A stretch of DNA of 64,000 nt, from assembly GCA_003161435.1 (NCBI GenBank), contig PMOS01000025.1:47013-111012 (forward strand), in the 5' to 3' direction. The translations under genes and the position numbers were made by a program. Origin of the DNA: Vulcanimicrobiota bacterium. GTDB taxonomy: Bacteria; Vulcanimicrobiota; Vulcanimicrobiia; Vulcanimicrobiales; Vulcanimicrobiaceae. The notes under the pieces are model-generated. The model did not search any database and was not told the origin of the DNA. It saw only the letters and a program-made list of their open reading frames with translations. Positions 8,801-17,509 of this stretch are shown here, piece by piece (position 1 is the stretch's first letter; every line of letters begins with the position of its first letter).

Positions 8801-9478
8801 ATGATCACCGAGCAGGTCACGATCGAAGCTCCAAAGGGACCGATGCGGGCGCACCTGGCGCGCCTCGATGAGAAGCCCCGGCCCGCGGTCATCGTGCTCG
8901 AGGGCGTCTATGGGTTCGACGACGAGATCCAGCGGATTACCGATCAGGTCGCGTCGTCCGGATATGTCGGTTTAGCGATCGACTACCTCCGCGGCGGCGA
9001 AGCGTCACGCGTCTTCAACACGAAAGACGTCTGCGAGGACGTCGCGGCGGCCCGCGACTGGCTCAACGGCCGGCCGTACGTGCATCACGGCAAGATCGCG
9101 ACCTGGGGCTTCGGTTTCGGCGGCACCGCGGCGTTCCTCGCTTCGTCACTGGCGGGTCTCGCCGCCTCGATCGCGTTCTACGGGCAGAGCATCGCGCGCC
9201 CGATCCCCGGCACCGACGGCAAACCCGCGCTCGACGAGATCCAGACGGTGCGCGTGCCGCTGCTGCTAGTCTTCGGCGGACACGACGAGCAGATCGGTCA
9301 CACCGAGATCGCGACGATTCGCGAGCGCCTCACCGCGCTGCACGCACCGTTCGAGATCGAGGTGTATCCCGAAGTCGGTCATTCGTTCTTCCGCGAAGAT
9401 CTCGGCACGATCGCGACGCGCCAGATCGCCGACGCATGGGGACGCGTGCAGTCATTCCTGCGCCGCTCGTTCGCGTAG
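8801..9478 (+). CDS. Dienelactone-hydrolase-family protein lacking the nucleophile
   Basis: Alpha/beta-hydrolase of 225 residues with the dienelactone hydrolase plan: PAVIVLEGVYGFD near the N-terminus (Glu34), a nucleophile elbow, and the acid and histidine in FGGHDEQIG (Asp162) and VGHSFFRED (His194). The elbow reads GFGFGG instead of the normal GxCxGG, so the catalytic Cys is Gly105 (codon GGT). Either the enzyme is catalytically dead or it works by another route. It stands alone, with 198 bases upstream and a bidirectional hairpin right after the stop. Substrate unknown. Confidence 0.82.
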   Translation: MITEQVTIEAPKGPMRAHLARLDEKPRPAVIVLEGVYGFDDEIQRITDQVASSGYVGLAIDYLRGGEASRVFNTKDVCEDVAAARDWLNGRPYVHHGKIATWGFGFGGTAAFLASSLAGLAASIAFYGQSIARPIPGTDGKPALDEIQTVRVPLLLVFGGHDEQIGHTEIATIRERLTALHAPFEIEVYPEVGHSFFREDLGTIATRQIADAWGRVQSFLRRSFA

Positions 9479-9507
9479 GTGTGTCGGCGCACTTTGCGCC
9501 AACACAC
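9479..9507. terminator. Bidirectional hairpin between convergent genes
   Basis: A 12-bp stem (9479-9490 with 9496-9507, one G-T wobble) around loop ACTTT. It lies exactly between the stop codons of the hydrolase (+) and the transglycosylase (-), so it can serve both. Confidence 0.7.
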
Positions 9508-10145
9508 TAGCGGCCGACGATGCGTGACCAGCGGTCGCGCACGTCGATGATGTAGTCGCGCGTCTCCGCGTACGGCGGTACGCCGTGGTAGCGCGCGACT
9601 GCACCCGGACCCGCATCGTAGGCCGCCAATGCGAGCGCGTACGGATCTTCGTCCCGGTTACGATAGCGCGCGACGTAGGCGCTGAGCAGACGCGCCGCAC
9701 CGCGAATCGCGTCGCGCGGCTCCCACGGATCGACACCGTATTCCTCGGCCGTCGGAACCATGAACTGCGCGATCCCGATCGCACCGGCGGACGAAACGGC
9801 CGAGGGATCGAACGCCGATTCTTGCAGCAGCGTCGCGGCAAGGAACGGCGGGTGAAGCTCGCTCGTACGCGCCGCCGCCAGCACGTCGGCACCGAGCAGC
9901 AGGGCGTCGACTGAATCCAGGCGCGGGTTGGTGCGCATCACTTCGCGCGCGATCTTGACTCCGGGCGGCGCCTTGCGGCCGGCATCCATAACCAAGCGCA
10001 GGCCTCGCATAGCGAAGACCGGCTGGGGTATATGCCACGACAGCGCGGCGTCCCGGAGCCCCTCGATTCGCACGACCGGGCCGGGTAAGGCCAGCGCGGC
10101 TGCCACGAATACGGCCGCGAGAGGGTTTCCAGAAATCGGGACCAA
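9507..10145 (-). CDS. Lytic transglycosylase (SLT domain)
   Basis: Secreted peptidoglycan lytic transglycosylase of 212 residues. An N-terminal hydrophobic segment (AAVFVAAALALPGPVV) probably exports it. The SLT catalytic domain occupies the C-terminal 130 residues: LHPPFLAATLLQESAFDP holds the catalytic Glu, followed by SSAGAIGIAQFM, YALALAAYDAGPGAV and PYAETRDYI, all canonical for the MltC/Slt family. The gene ends in the shared hairpin at 9479. Its start at 10145 lies 36 bases from the divergent fatty-acid-hydroxylase-like gene. Confidence 0.9.
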   Translation of the reverse strand: MVPISGNPLAAVFVAAALALPGPVVRIEGLRDAALSWHIPQPVFAMRGLRLVMDAGRKAPPGVKIAREVMRTNPRLDSVDALLLGADVLAAARTSELHPPFLAATLLQESAFDPSAVSSAGAIGIAQFMVPTAEEYGVDPWEPRDAIRGAARLLSAYVARYRNRDEDPYALALAAYDAGPGAVARYHGVPPYAETRDYIIDVRDRWSRIVGR

Positions 10146-10181
10146 GTCCGCGGTCAGCCCTCTTTAGTGACAAGGATCAGC

Positions 10182-10786
10182 GTGAACACGATCTCGTTGG
10201 GCTCGCCGGTGCTCTCGGCGGTCGGGGCGATGCTCATCGTCCTACTCGTGGGCGATTTCGCTTCGACGTTCTTCTATCATGTGCCGCAGCACGTGTGGGG
10301 GAAAGCTGCATCTCCGCACCCACCACGATCGGCGCCGTTCCTACTGGGACCACGCGGTCCTCTCGCGCGATCCCGCGGTCCTGCTCGACGGGCTTGCTCG
10401 GCGCGCTGCCGTACATCGCCATCGCAATCGCGTGCTCGTACCTCTCCGTCTACGGCGCGATCGCCGGCTTGCTCCTGGGGCAAGCGCACGTCTGGTGGCG
10501 CCACACCACCGAGCTCGGCTGGCGGACCCCAGCCTGGGGCGTTCATGCCGCCCGGATGCTGCAGATCGTCCTCCCCGAGGACCATGACGGCCATCACCGG
10601 AACCCCGACATCGAGTTCGGCGATATCTTTCGCTTCTACGACGTTCCGGCGCGCGCCACGATCGCGTTCTGCCGGAACCTCGATCCGAAGCGAAGAGCCG
10701 CCGCGCTTCGGCGCGCCGCTATCGCCCGCCGCCGCGCAGCGGTGGCGACGATGAAGCGCCGCAAGATGGTCAAGCAGACCAGCTGA
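10182..10786 (+). pseudogene. Fatty acid hydroxylase/desaturase-like protein, two frameshifts
   Basis: The intact protein would be a small membrane fatty-acid-hydroxylase/sterol-desaturase-like enzyme with His clusters for a di-iron site. Coding passes through three frames: VGDFASTFFYHVPQHVWGK, then KLHLRTHHDRRRSYWDHAVL, then LLGALPYIAIAIACS and EDHDGHHRNPDIEFGD. Each change is explained by one extra G, in the G run 10297-10301 and in 10390-10392. The start is GTG 10182 with AAGGA at 10172-10176. Because both lesions are single-base homopolymer additions and all motifs remain, sequencing error is as likely as true decay. It precedes a glycolipid glycosyltransferase gene by 6 bases, suggesting a membrane-lipid operon. 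Confidence 0.7.
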
Positions 10787-10792
10787 GGTGGG

Positions 10793-11956
10793 ATGACCAA
10801 ACGTGTCCTCTTTTTGATCTCCGATACGGGCGGCGGACACCGCGCCGGGGCGCAAGCCGTCGGGGCCGCGCTCGACGAGATCGACGGAGCGACGCGCTTC
10901 GAGTGGCGCATCGACGACATCGCCACCCACTGCACGTTTCCGCTTTCCAAATTGGGGCCGGCATATAGCGCGGCCCTTCGCTATGCGCCGCCGATCTACG
11001 GCGCGCTCTATCACGCCACCAACGGGCGCCGCCGCTACAAGACGATCGTCCGCTTCTGCGAACCGCTGTACCGCGAGCGCCTGCGCGAAGTCTTCACGCA
11101 GTATCAGCCCGACGTGATCGTCTCGGTCCACCCGTTGCTCAATCACGCAGCGTTGCGCGCGCGCGCAGACGCCGGGATGCAGCAGGTGCCGATCGTCACG
11201 GTGATCACCGACCTGGGCCGCGTTCACGAGGGCTGGCTGCTGCCCGAAGCCGACCTGACGGTCGTGCCGGCCCGCGAAGTCTACCAACGGGCGATCGAGC
11301 GCGGTGTCCCGCCGGAGCGGCTGCGATTGCTGGGGCATCCGATCCACCCGCGCTTCGAAGATGTCCGCGGCTCGAAGGTCGAGCACCGCAAGAAGCTCGG
11401 CCTGCCCGAGCACGCCACCATCGCCTTGCTTATGGCCGGCGGCGAGGGCGGCGGAAAGCTGCTGCCGACGACGCTCGGCCTGGCCCGGGCGGGGCTCGAC
11501 TTCCACCTGGTGGTCGTCACCGGCCGCAACGCCGCCCTCAAGCAAAAGCTCGAAGAGCTGGCCCCGTCGCTCCCGACCCCGATGACGGTGCTGGGCTTCC
11601 GCAACGACGTCCCGGAGCTGATGCGGGCCGCCGACCTGCTGGTGACCAAAGCGGGCCCGGGAACGATCGCCGAGGCGTCGGTCGCCGAGGTGCCGGTGGT
11701 CGTCTACGACTACGTCCCCGGGCAAGAGCGCGGCAACCTCGACTACGTGCGGACCAACGGGATCGGTGTCGTCGCACTGACGACCGCCGAGGTCATCTCC
11801 TCGGTCGCGCGCATCGTCCACAACCAAGACCGCTTGGCCAAGATGCGTTCGCAGCAGACCGCGATCGCGCCGCGCGGCAGCTCGCGCCGGATCGCCGAGC
11901 TGATCGCGCAGATCGCCGTCAGCGGCCGCCGCCCGACCATCCCCGCCGCCGTTTAA
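10793..11956 (+). CDS. Diacylglycerol glycosyltransferase (MGDG synthase family)
   Basis: GT28-type glycosyltransferase of 387 residues, related to plant monogalactosyldiacylglycerol synthase and bacterial UgtP. Such enzymes transfer a hexose from a UDP-sugar to diacylglycerol on the inner membrane face. The N-terminal lipid-binding domain opens with ISDTGGGHRAGAQAV; the C-terminal domain carries the nucleotide-sugar motif LLVTKAGPGTIAEASVAEVP. A good ribosome site (AGGTGGG) precedes the ATG. It follows the lipid hydroxylase-like gene and is followed after 6 bases by an M20 amidohydrolase gene. The sugar and acceptor cannot be fixed from sequence. Confidence 0.85.
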   Translation: MTKRVLFLISDTGGGHRAGAQAVGAALDEIDGATRFEWRIDDIATHCTFPLSKLGPAYSAALRYAPPIYGALYHATNGRRRYKTIVRFCEPLYRERLREVFTQYQPDVIVSVHPLLNHAALRARADAGMQQVPIVTVITDLGRVHEGWLLPEADLTVVPAREVYQRAIERGVPPERLRLLGHPIHPRFEDVRGSKVEHRKKLGLPEHATIALLMAGGEGGGKLLPTTLGLARAGLDFHLVVVTGRNAALKQKLEELAPSLPTPMTVLGFRNDVPELMRAADLLVTKAGPGTIAEASVAEVPVVVYDYVPGQERGNLDYVRTNGIGVVALTTAEVISSVARIVHNQDRLAKMRSQQTAIAPRGSSRRIAELIAQIAVSGRRPTIPAAV

Positions 11957-11962
11957 CTCGTA

Positions 11963-13150
11963 ATGGCCGCGCCCACGCTGACGGTCGACGTACCATCCGA
12001 GATCGTCAACGAGGTCGTCGCGACGCGGCGCGATCTGCACGTCCATCCCGAGCTGGGCTTCGAGGAGCACCGCACCTCGGCCATGGTCGCCGAGCGCCTT
12101 GGCGCACTGGGCTTCGAGGTGCACACCGGGATCGGCCAGACCGGCGTCGTCGGCGTCCTGCGCGGCCCGCGGGGCGGCAAGACGATCATGCTGCGGGCCG
12201 ACATGGACGCGCTGCCGATCGACGAGGAGAACGACGTCCCCTATCGTTCGGGGACGCCGGTGCACATGCACGCCTGCGGCCACGACGGGCACGTCGCGAT
12301 CCTGCTCGGCGCGGCACGCATCGTCGCCGCACGCCGCGATGAAATCGCGGGCACCGTCTGCTTTTTGTTCCAGCCGGCCGAGGAAGGGAAGGGCGGTGCG
12401 AAGGCGATGGTGGCCGACGGCGTCCTCGAACGTTTCGGCATCGAGCGCGCGTACGGGCTGCACCTCGCGTCGGCGCACCCGGTCGGCCAACTCGGCTTTC
12501 GCGAAGGCGTGTTCTACGCGTCGAGCGATTCGATCGAGATCACGATCGAGGGCAAGGGCGGTCACGGCGCGTCTCCGCACCTGTCGGTCGACCCCGTCTA
12601 CGTCGCGTCGCAATTCGTCGTGGCGGTGCAGCAGGTCGTGTCGCGGCAGATCGATCCGATCGAACCGGCAGTCGTCACGATCGGCGCGATCAACGGCGGA
12701 ACGACGCACAACGTCATCCCGAGCCGCGTTCGTCTGCTCGGCACGGTGCGCGCGTTCGACGCGGGCGTGCGCGAGCGGATGTCGGAGCGCATCGAACGCG
12801 TGCTGCGCGGCGTGTGCGAGAGTTCGGGCGCGACCTACGACTACGAATATCTGTGGCGCTATCCGGTGACGTCGAACGACGTCGAGCAGACGCGCTACGT
12901 GCGCGCGCTGGCCGAGCGCGTCGCCGGCGCCGAGCACGTCGCCGACGTCCCCAAGCTGATGGGCGCCGAAGACTTCTCGTTCTTCGCCGAGCGCGTCCCG
13001 GCGTGTTTCTTCAGCCTGGGCAGCAACGGCGGACCGAACAGCGCGTTTCCGCACCACCACGCACGCTTCGACATCGACGAGTCGGCGCTCGCGACCGGCG
13101 TGCGCATGATGACCGCCCTCGCGCTTGACGCACCGTCGCACGCCCCCTAG
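11963..13150 (+). CDS. M20 family amidohydrolase
   Basis: Zinc/manganese-dependent amidohydrolase of 395 residues, in the group containing IAA-amino-acid hydrolases, hippurate hydrolase and N-acetyldiaminopimelate deacetylase. Metal-binding motifs are visible: RRDLHVHPELGFEE, MHACGHDGHVAILLGAA, FQPAEEGKGGAKAM with the catalytic Glu pair, and LMGAEDFSFF at the C-terminus. The dimerisation domain insert begins at about GKGGHGASPH. It cleaves an N-acyl amino acid or similar amide; which one is unclear. Probably co-transcribed with the glycosyltransferase. Two hairpins follow the stop codon. Confidence 0.9.
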   Translation: MAAPTLTVDVPSEIVNEVVATRRDLHVHPELGFEEHRTSAMVAERLGALGFEVHTGIGQTGVVGVLRGPRGGKTIMLRADMDALPIDEENDVPYRSGTPVHMHACGHDGHVAILLGAARIVAARRDEIAGTVCFLFQPAEEGKGGAKAMVADGVLERFGIERAYGLHLASAHPVGQLGFREGVFYASSDSIEITIEGKGGHGASPHLSVDPVYVASQFVVAVQQVVSRQIDPIEPAVVTIGAINGGTTHNVIPSRVRLLGTVRAFDAGVRERMSERIERVLRGVCESSGATYDYEYLWRYPVTSNDVEQTRYVRALAERVAGAEHVADVPKLMGAEDFSFFAERVPACFFSLGSNGGPNSAFPHHHARFDIDESALATGVRMMTALALDAPSHAP

Positions 13151-13157
13151 TGTGTGT

Positions 13158-13202
13158 TCGGTCCTTCGGACCGAGCCACACTCGCGTTCGGCCTTCGGCC
13201 GA
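13158..13202. terminator. Tandem hairpins
   Basis: Two small perfect hairpins with the same loop: TCGGTCC/GGACCGA (13158-13174) and TCGGCC/GGCCGA (13188-13202), each closing TTC. They separate the convergent amidohydrolase and the small Cys-rich gene. They probably act as terminators in both directions. Confidence 0.6.
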
Positions 13203-13222
13203 TCCGCAGAACGATAGTCGAC

Positions 13223-13447
13223 CTAGTTGATCGATGCGCGTGCGCGCTCGGCCACCTCGTCGGGCTCGTGGCGCGGATAACGCGCGCCGAGAATCTGGCG
13301 CAGAGTGGTAGAGCACCCGCAGGTGCGCGACGGGGAACCGCGGCCGAGCATTAAGGCCCGGCAGCCGTCGAGATGGTGAAGTGATGCCCGGTGACCGCAG
13401 TCGTCGCAGATCGGCGGCAGCAGCGCCGGGATTTCGCGCTCGCTCAC
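13223..13447 (-). CDS. Small Cys/His-rich putative zinc-binding protein
   Basis: A 74-residue protein with the pattern CDDCGHRASLHHLDGC near residues 14-29 and CGC after residue 42, a spacing that could hold one zinc ion. The C-terminal third is basic and helical. It starts with GTG. I recognise the general CxxCGH-CxC pattern from small actinobacterial-type hypotheticals but cannot name a family. It lies alone between convergent hairpins and the ROK kinase gene. The Cys/His spacing favours a real gene; the function is unknown. Confidence 0.6.
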   Translation of the reverse strand: MSEREIPALLPPICDDCGHRASLHHLDGCRALMLGRGSPSRTCGCSTTLRQILGARYPRHEPDEVAERARASIN

Positions 13448-13492
13448 AGCGAAACCCTATCAAAGGCCGATTACCGGCCGCTTACGGGCGGC

Positions 13493-14467
13493 TTACGCGA
13501 TGACCGCCGGAGGCTGCGCGATCAAGCCCCCGCGCATCGCGGCCGTCGCGGCACCGACCGCACCGGCGTCGTTGCCGAGCGTCGCCCGGACGATTCGGGT
13601 CGTCCCACGGGGCACCATCGTGGTGCGCAGGTCGACCAGCGGCTTGATCCGCTCGATCATGAAGTCGCCGGCGCTCGAGACGCCGCCGCCAAGTGCGATG
13701 ACCTCGGGGTTCACGAACGCGATCACGTTTGCCAGCCCCAGTGCGAGGTCGTCGCAATAGGCGCTCCAGGTCGCCAGGGCGTGGCCGTCGCCGGCCTGGG
13801 CCGCCTTGCGGATCGCCTTCGAGCCGAGCCGCTCGCGCGGCACGTCGAGCAGACCGCTGCGCGGGAATGAGGGCGCCAACCGCATCGCATGGCGGATCAA
13901 GCCCGTGCCCGACGCCTGTGCCTCGAAACAGCCGACCTTGCCGCAGCCGCAGATGAAGCCGCCGTCGGGCCGGATCTGGTGGTGGCCGAACTCGCCCGCC
14001 CCCATCTGGCTGCCCAGCGCGAGGACACCGCCGGTGACGATCCCGCCGCCGATCCCCGTCCCCAGGGTGAGCAGCACGAAGTCCTGGGTGCCCTGACCGA
14101 CACCGTGAACGTACTCGCCCAGCGTCGCGCAACGCGCGTCGTTGGCGACGAAGACGCGGTACTTGGGAAAAGCGTCGCGGACGCGCTGGCCCAGCGGAAC
14201 GTTCTCCCATCCGAAGTTCGGCGAGTAGCGAATCGTCCCGGTGGTCGGGTCGATGTTGCCCGGCGAGCCGATCCCGATTCCGACGATATCGTGCTTGGTG
14301 CCGTCGATCGCGAGCTTCACCACCGTCGCCAGCGCGTTGACGACCGCCGCGGGGGCGTGATCGTCGATGTCTTGCTCGTGCTTGGAGTGGATCTTGCCTT
14401 CTTCGTCGACGACCGCCGCCATCACGTGCGAACCGCCCAGGTCGACGCCGATCGTTGCGCGGTCCAT
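13493..14467 (-). CDS. ROK family sugar kinase (glucokinase-like)
   Basis: Cytoplasmic sugar kinase of 324 residues in the ROK family. The N-terminal ATP-binding signature is IGVDLGGSHVMAAVVD, then LTLGTGIGGGIV, HHQIRPDGG, and the family zinc site CGCGKVGCFE. Length and order match bacterial glucokinases. No DNA-binding N-terminus is present, so it is an enzyme, not a ROK repressor. The ATG at 14467 shares one base with the stop codon TAA of the upstream exported-protein gene, so the two are translationally linked. Glucose is the likeliest substrate, but other hexoses are possible. Confidence 0.9.
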   Translation of the reverse strand: MDRATIGVDLGGSHVMAAVVDEEGKIHSKHEQDIDDHAPAAVVNALATVVKLAIDGTKHDIVGIGIGSPGNIDPTTGTIRYSPNFGWENVPLGQRVRDAFPKYRVFVANDARCATLGEYVHGVGQGTQDFVLLTLGTGIGGGIVTGGVLALGSQMGAGEFGHHQIRPDGGFICGCGKVGCFEAQASGTGLIRHAMRLAPSFPRSGLLDVPRERLGSKAIRKAAQAGDGHALATWSAYCDDLALGLANVIAFVNPEVIALGGGVSSAGDFMIERIKPLVDLRTTMVPRGTTRIVRATLGNDAGAVGAATAAMRGGLIAQPPAVIA

Positions 14468-15045
14468 TACTTGGCACCGCCCGAAACGACGTTCGTGGGG
14501 ACGGTGACGACGTTGCTCGGATCGTCGTAGCGCGTGAAGCTCATCATGAGGCCCGGGTTCGAGCACTGCACGATCCGGTACGACATCTTGTCGTAGGTGC
14601 AGGTCAGCTGCTGGTCCTTCTGCGGACCGCCCGAGCTGATCGCGAACTGGCCCCATGTCTTCCCCGCCGCGGTCTTGTCGGGCAGCAGCCGGTCGACCGG
14701 CATCGCGCGCAGCTCGGCTTGCGCGGCGATCAGCTCGGGCGGTGCAGTGACCTTGCGGTATGTTTGGCCGTCGTTGTCGCTGATGTAGGCGATCGGACCG
14801 GCCAACACGACGTCGCGGCGCACGCGGTCGAAAACGATCGCGCTGTGGTAGAGGTTCGGCGCGACGAACGTCATCGACCCGGTCATACCGGTGGCGGCGC
14901 TGGTGGTGACGACGAACGACTTGGCGGCCGTCATCGCGGTCGCGATCTTGGTCCGGACGGTGGCCGCGTCGTCGTCGGCGCGCGCCGGGACGGCGGTTGC
15001 CGCCAGCAGGGCAGCCAAAGCGAGCGAGGCCAGGCGGCGGATCAT
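14467..15045 (-). CDS. Exported protein of unknown function
   Basis: A 192-residue protein with a clear signal peptide (RRLASLALAALLAATAVPARA, cleavage after ARA). The mature part contains KSFVVTTSAATGMTGSMTFVAPNLYHS, DVVLAGPIAYISDNDGQTYRKV and two Cys. This resembles in outline small periplasmic LolA/LppX-like carrier folds, but I cannot assign it firmly. It heads a two-gene operon with the ROK kinase, overlapping it by one base, and diverges from the YkgJ gene 59 bases away. Function unknown. Confidence 0.75.
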   Translation of the reverse strand: MIRRLASLALAALLAATAVPARADDDAATVRTKIATAMTAAKSFVVTTSAATGMTGSMTFVAPNLYHSAIVFDRVRRDVVLAGPIAYISDNDGQTYRKVTAPPELIAAQAELRAMPVDRLLPDKTAAGKTWGQFAISSGGPQKDQQLTCTYDKMSYRIVQCSNPGLMMSFTRYDDPSNVVTVPTNVVSGGAK

Positions 15046-15104
15046 GGAGGCCAGGTTCTCCGAACCGCCGGGTTCGTCCGCCGTCGGCCCCGAATCAGCA
15101 CCAC

Positions 15105-15842
15105 ATGCAGGAGACGATCGATCTCATCGCCCATCGCGAGCTGCGCAATCTCCGACGCTTCACGCGGGAGACCGGTCAGCCGACCCAACTCACCAGCCTC
15201 GACCTCGGCGAGATGTCGTACGTGCAGTCGATCGAGATCGACGAAGAGCACGTGACCGTCAAGTACAACACCAAGACGGTACGCAACTACAACGCCAACG
15301 AGATCACGCACAAGGAGTGGATGTACAAGTACAACGACGACGAAGATTTCGTCGCCGCGGTACGGCGCGTGATCGAGCTGTCCCGAAAACATCTCTACGA
15401 CTTACCCGAGAACCTGTCGTGCCCGCCGGGCTGCGCCGAATGCTGTAGCGGTTACGAGCCGTTCGTCAACCGCGACGACGTGCAACGGATCGCCGACCAT
15501 CTCGGGATGAGCTACGACGAGGTGATGAAAGAGTACGTCGTTCCCCGGGAGTCGGCCGACGGCTTCGTGGTCGGTTGGCTGCGCAAGGTCGACGAGAAGG
15601 GTGCGCGCAGCGAAGAAACCGAGGACAAGTGCGTGTTCCTGATGGGCAATCGTTCCGGGCGCTACTACTGCGGCATCTACGAGGCGCGACCCAGCGATTG
15701 CCGTGAGTTCACGCCGATCGGCTGCGAGGACGTCGATGTCAGCTTGCCGCGCGGCGGCGCGTACAAGACCGGCCGGCCGTTCCAGCCGCGTCACAAGAGC
15801 AAGAACGGATCGGCAAACAACGGGCGGCGCATGTCCACGTGA
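15105..15842 (+). CDS. YkgJ family cysteine-cluster protein
   Basis: A 245-residue protein with the YkgJ/CxxCxxCC-type metal cluster signature: CPPGCAECCSG near residue 105, YYCGIYEARPSDCREFTPI and a further Cys in GCEDV. Such proteins probably bind zinc or an iron-sulfur cluster; their function is unknown. The N-terminal 100 residues, rich in charged side chains, are specific to this one. The ATG at 15105 was chosen because the upstream in-frame sequence is low-complexity and lies in the divergent promoter region. It overlaps the following oxidoreductase gene by 4 bases (GTGA). Confidence 0.85.
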   Translation: MQETIDLIAHRELRNLRRFTRETGQPTQLTSLDLGEMSYVQSIEIDEEHVTVKYNTKTVRNYNANEITHKEWMYKYNDDEDFVAAVRRVIELSRKHLYDLPENLSCPPGCAECCSGYEPFVNRDDVQRIADHLGMSYDEVMKEYVVPRESADGFVVGWLRKVDEKGARSEETEDKCVFLMGNRSGRYYCGIYEARPSDCREFTPIGCEDVDVSLPRGGAYKTGRPFQPRHKSKNGSANNGRRMST

Positions 15843-17422
15843 CCTATGACGCCATCGTCATCGGCGGCGGTCACAACGGATTGGTGACCGCCTGTTATTT
15901 GGCGCGCGCGAAATGGAAAGTGCTCGTCCTCGAACGGCGTTACATCGTCGGCGGCGCGTGCGTCACCGAAGAACGAACCTTTCCGGGCTTCAAGGTCTCC
16001 ACGGCGGCGTACGTCAACAGCCTGTTCCGCCCGGAGATCATCCGCGATTTGCGGTTGCGCGATTACGGCTTCGAGCTGATCGAGCGCAACCCGGCGTCGT
16101 TCTCGCCGTTCCCGGACGGCCGTTATTTGATGCTGGGCGCCGATGCCGAGTTCAACCGGCGCGAGATCGCGAAGTTCAGCCCAAAGGATGCCGAGCGCTA
16201 TCCGCGCTACGTCGAGATGCTCGAGCGCGTCGCGGCGGTGATCGAGCCGACGCTGATCCAGACGCCGCCCAATCCCGTCCGGCCCGGGCTGGACGATCTG
16301 CTCTCGCTCGGGCGGCTCGGGCTGAGCGCGAAACGGCTCGACGGGTCGATGGGTGAGGCGGTCGAGATCTTGACCGGCGCGGCGCGGCCGATCCTCGACC
16401 GCTGGTTCGAGTCCGAAGAGCTCAAAGCCACGCTCGCAACCGACGCGATCATCGGCGCGTTCGCCTCGCCGTCGATGCCGGGCACGGCCTACGTGCTCTT
16501 CCATCACGTCATGGGCGAGACGAACGGCGCGCGCGGCGTGTGGAGCTACGTCAAGGGCGGGATGGGCGGTCTCACCCAAGCACTGGCCAAAGCCGCCGCG
16601 GATTTGGGCGTCGAGATTCGCACCGAGTCCGAAGTGCAGCGCATCCTGGTCGAGCACGGCAGCGCAGTCGGCGTCGTCCTGGCCAATGGCGACGAGCTGC
16701 GCTCGCGCCGCGTCGCCAGCAACGTCGACTGCCGCCTGACGTTCGAGACGTTCCTCGATGCGGAGCAACTGCCGCCGGACTTCGTCGCCGAGATCCGGCG
16801 CATCGACTACAGCAGCGCGTCGGCGAAGATCAACGTCGCGCTCTCGGCACTGCCGAACTTTACCGCATGTCCCGGGACGACGGTCGGGCCGCAGCATCGC
16901 GGCACCGTTCACTTGTGCCCGGACCAGGACTACATCGAGCGCGGGTACGACGACGCGAAGTACGGGCGCGCATCGGCGGAGCCCGTGGTCGAGTGCACCA
17001 TCCCGTCGTCGGTCGATCCGACCGTCGCGCCGGACGGCCGGCACTTGATGTCGATGTTCTGCCAGTACGCGCCCTATCGGCTAGCGGACGGCCGCTGGGA
17101 CGAAGCGGCCAAGAACGCGTTCGCCGATCGTTGCTTCGGCGTCGTCGAACGGTACGCGCCGGGGTTCACCGCCTCGGTAACCGACCGGCAGGTGCTCAGC
17201 CCGGTCGACATCGAGGAGACGTTCGGTCTGACCGGCGGTAACATTTTCCAGGGCGCGATGAGCTTGAACAAGCTGTTCATGTTTCGTCCCGCGCCCGGCT
17301 GGGCGAAGTACCGCACGCCGGTCAGGCACCTGTTCCTGTGCGGCGCCGCTGCGCATCCGGGCGGCGGCGTCATGGGCGCACCGGGCTGGAACGCCGCGCG
17401 CGAGATGCTCAAGTCGGGCTGA
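15839..17422 (+). CDS. Phytoene-dehydrogenase-like FAD oxidoreductase (PYROXD2-like)
   Basis: Flavoprotein of 527 residues in the phytoene desaturase/amine-oxidase superfamily, closest in pattern to PYROXD2. The FAD-binding motif is DAIVIGGGHNGLVTACYLAR, then VLERRYIVGGACVTEE; the C-terminal FAD motif is FLCGAAAHPGGGVMGAPGW. Carotenoid enzymes share this fold, but no crtB or other carotenoid gene is adjacent, so I do not call it a carotenoid enzyme. The GTG start overlaps the YkgJ stop. The pairing with YkgJ suggests a joint, uncharacterised redox function. Confidence 0.88.
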   Translation: MTYDAIVIGGGHNGLVTACYLARAKWKVLVLERRYIVGGACVTEERTFPGFKVSTAAYVNSLFRPEIIRDLRLRDYGFELIERNPASFSPFPDGRYLMLGADAEFNRREIAKFSPKDAERYPRYVEMLERVAAVIEPTLIQTPPNPVRPGLDDLLSLGRLGLSAKRLDGSMGEAVEILTGAARPILDRWFESEELKATLATDAIIGAFASPSMPGTAYVLFHHVMGETNGARGVWSYVKGGMGGLTQALAKAAADLGVEIRTESEVQRILVEHGSAVGVVLANGDELRSRRVASNVDCRLTFETFLDAEQLPPDFVAEIRRIDYSSASAKINVALSALPNFTACPGTTVGPQHRGTVHLCPDQDYIERGYDDAKYGRASAEPVVECTIPSSVDPTVAPDGRHLMSMFCQYAPYRLADGRWDEAAKNAFADRCFGVVERYAPGFTASVTDRQVLSPVDIEETFGLTGGNIFQGAMSLNKLFMFRPAPGWAKYRTPVRHLFLCGAAAHPGGGVMGAPGWNAAREMLKSG

Positions 17423-17509
17423 GCCGTTTCACGGCCGCCTCACGCCTTTGGCGCAGGCTAGGCTGGGCGAGCCTCGAAAGCTCGTCAACTCGCTTATGGA
17501 GGTCTTTGC

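Noticed and set aside
10277..13141. A 954-codon open frame on the minus strand
   Set aside because: It is rich in Arg, His and Asp with no recognisable domain, and lies opposite a glycosyltransferase and an M20 amidohydrolase whose motifs are clear. Long antisense frames are expected in GC-rich DNA.
15839..17422. Carotenoid biosynthesis cluster
   Set aside because: The FAD oxidoreductase resembles phytoene desaturase, but no phytoene synthase or other carotenoid gene is present; the PYROXD2-like label is safer.
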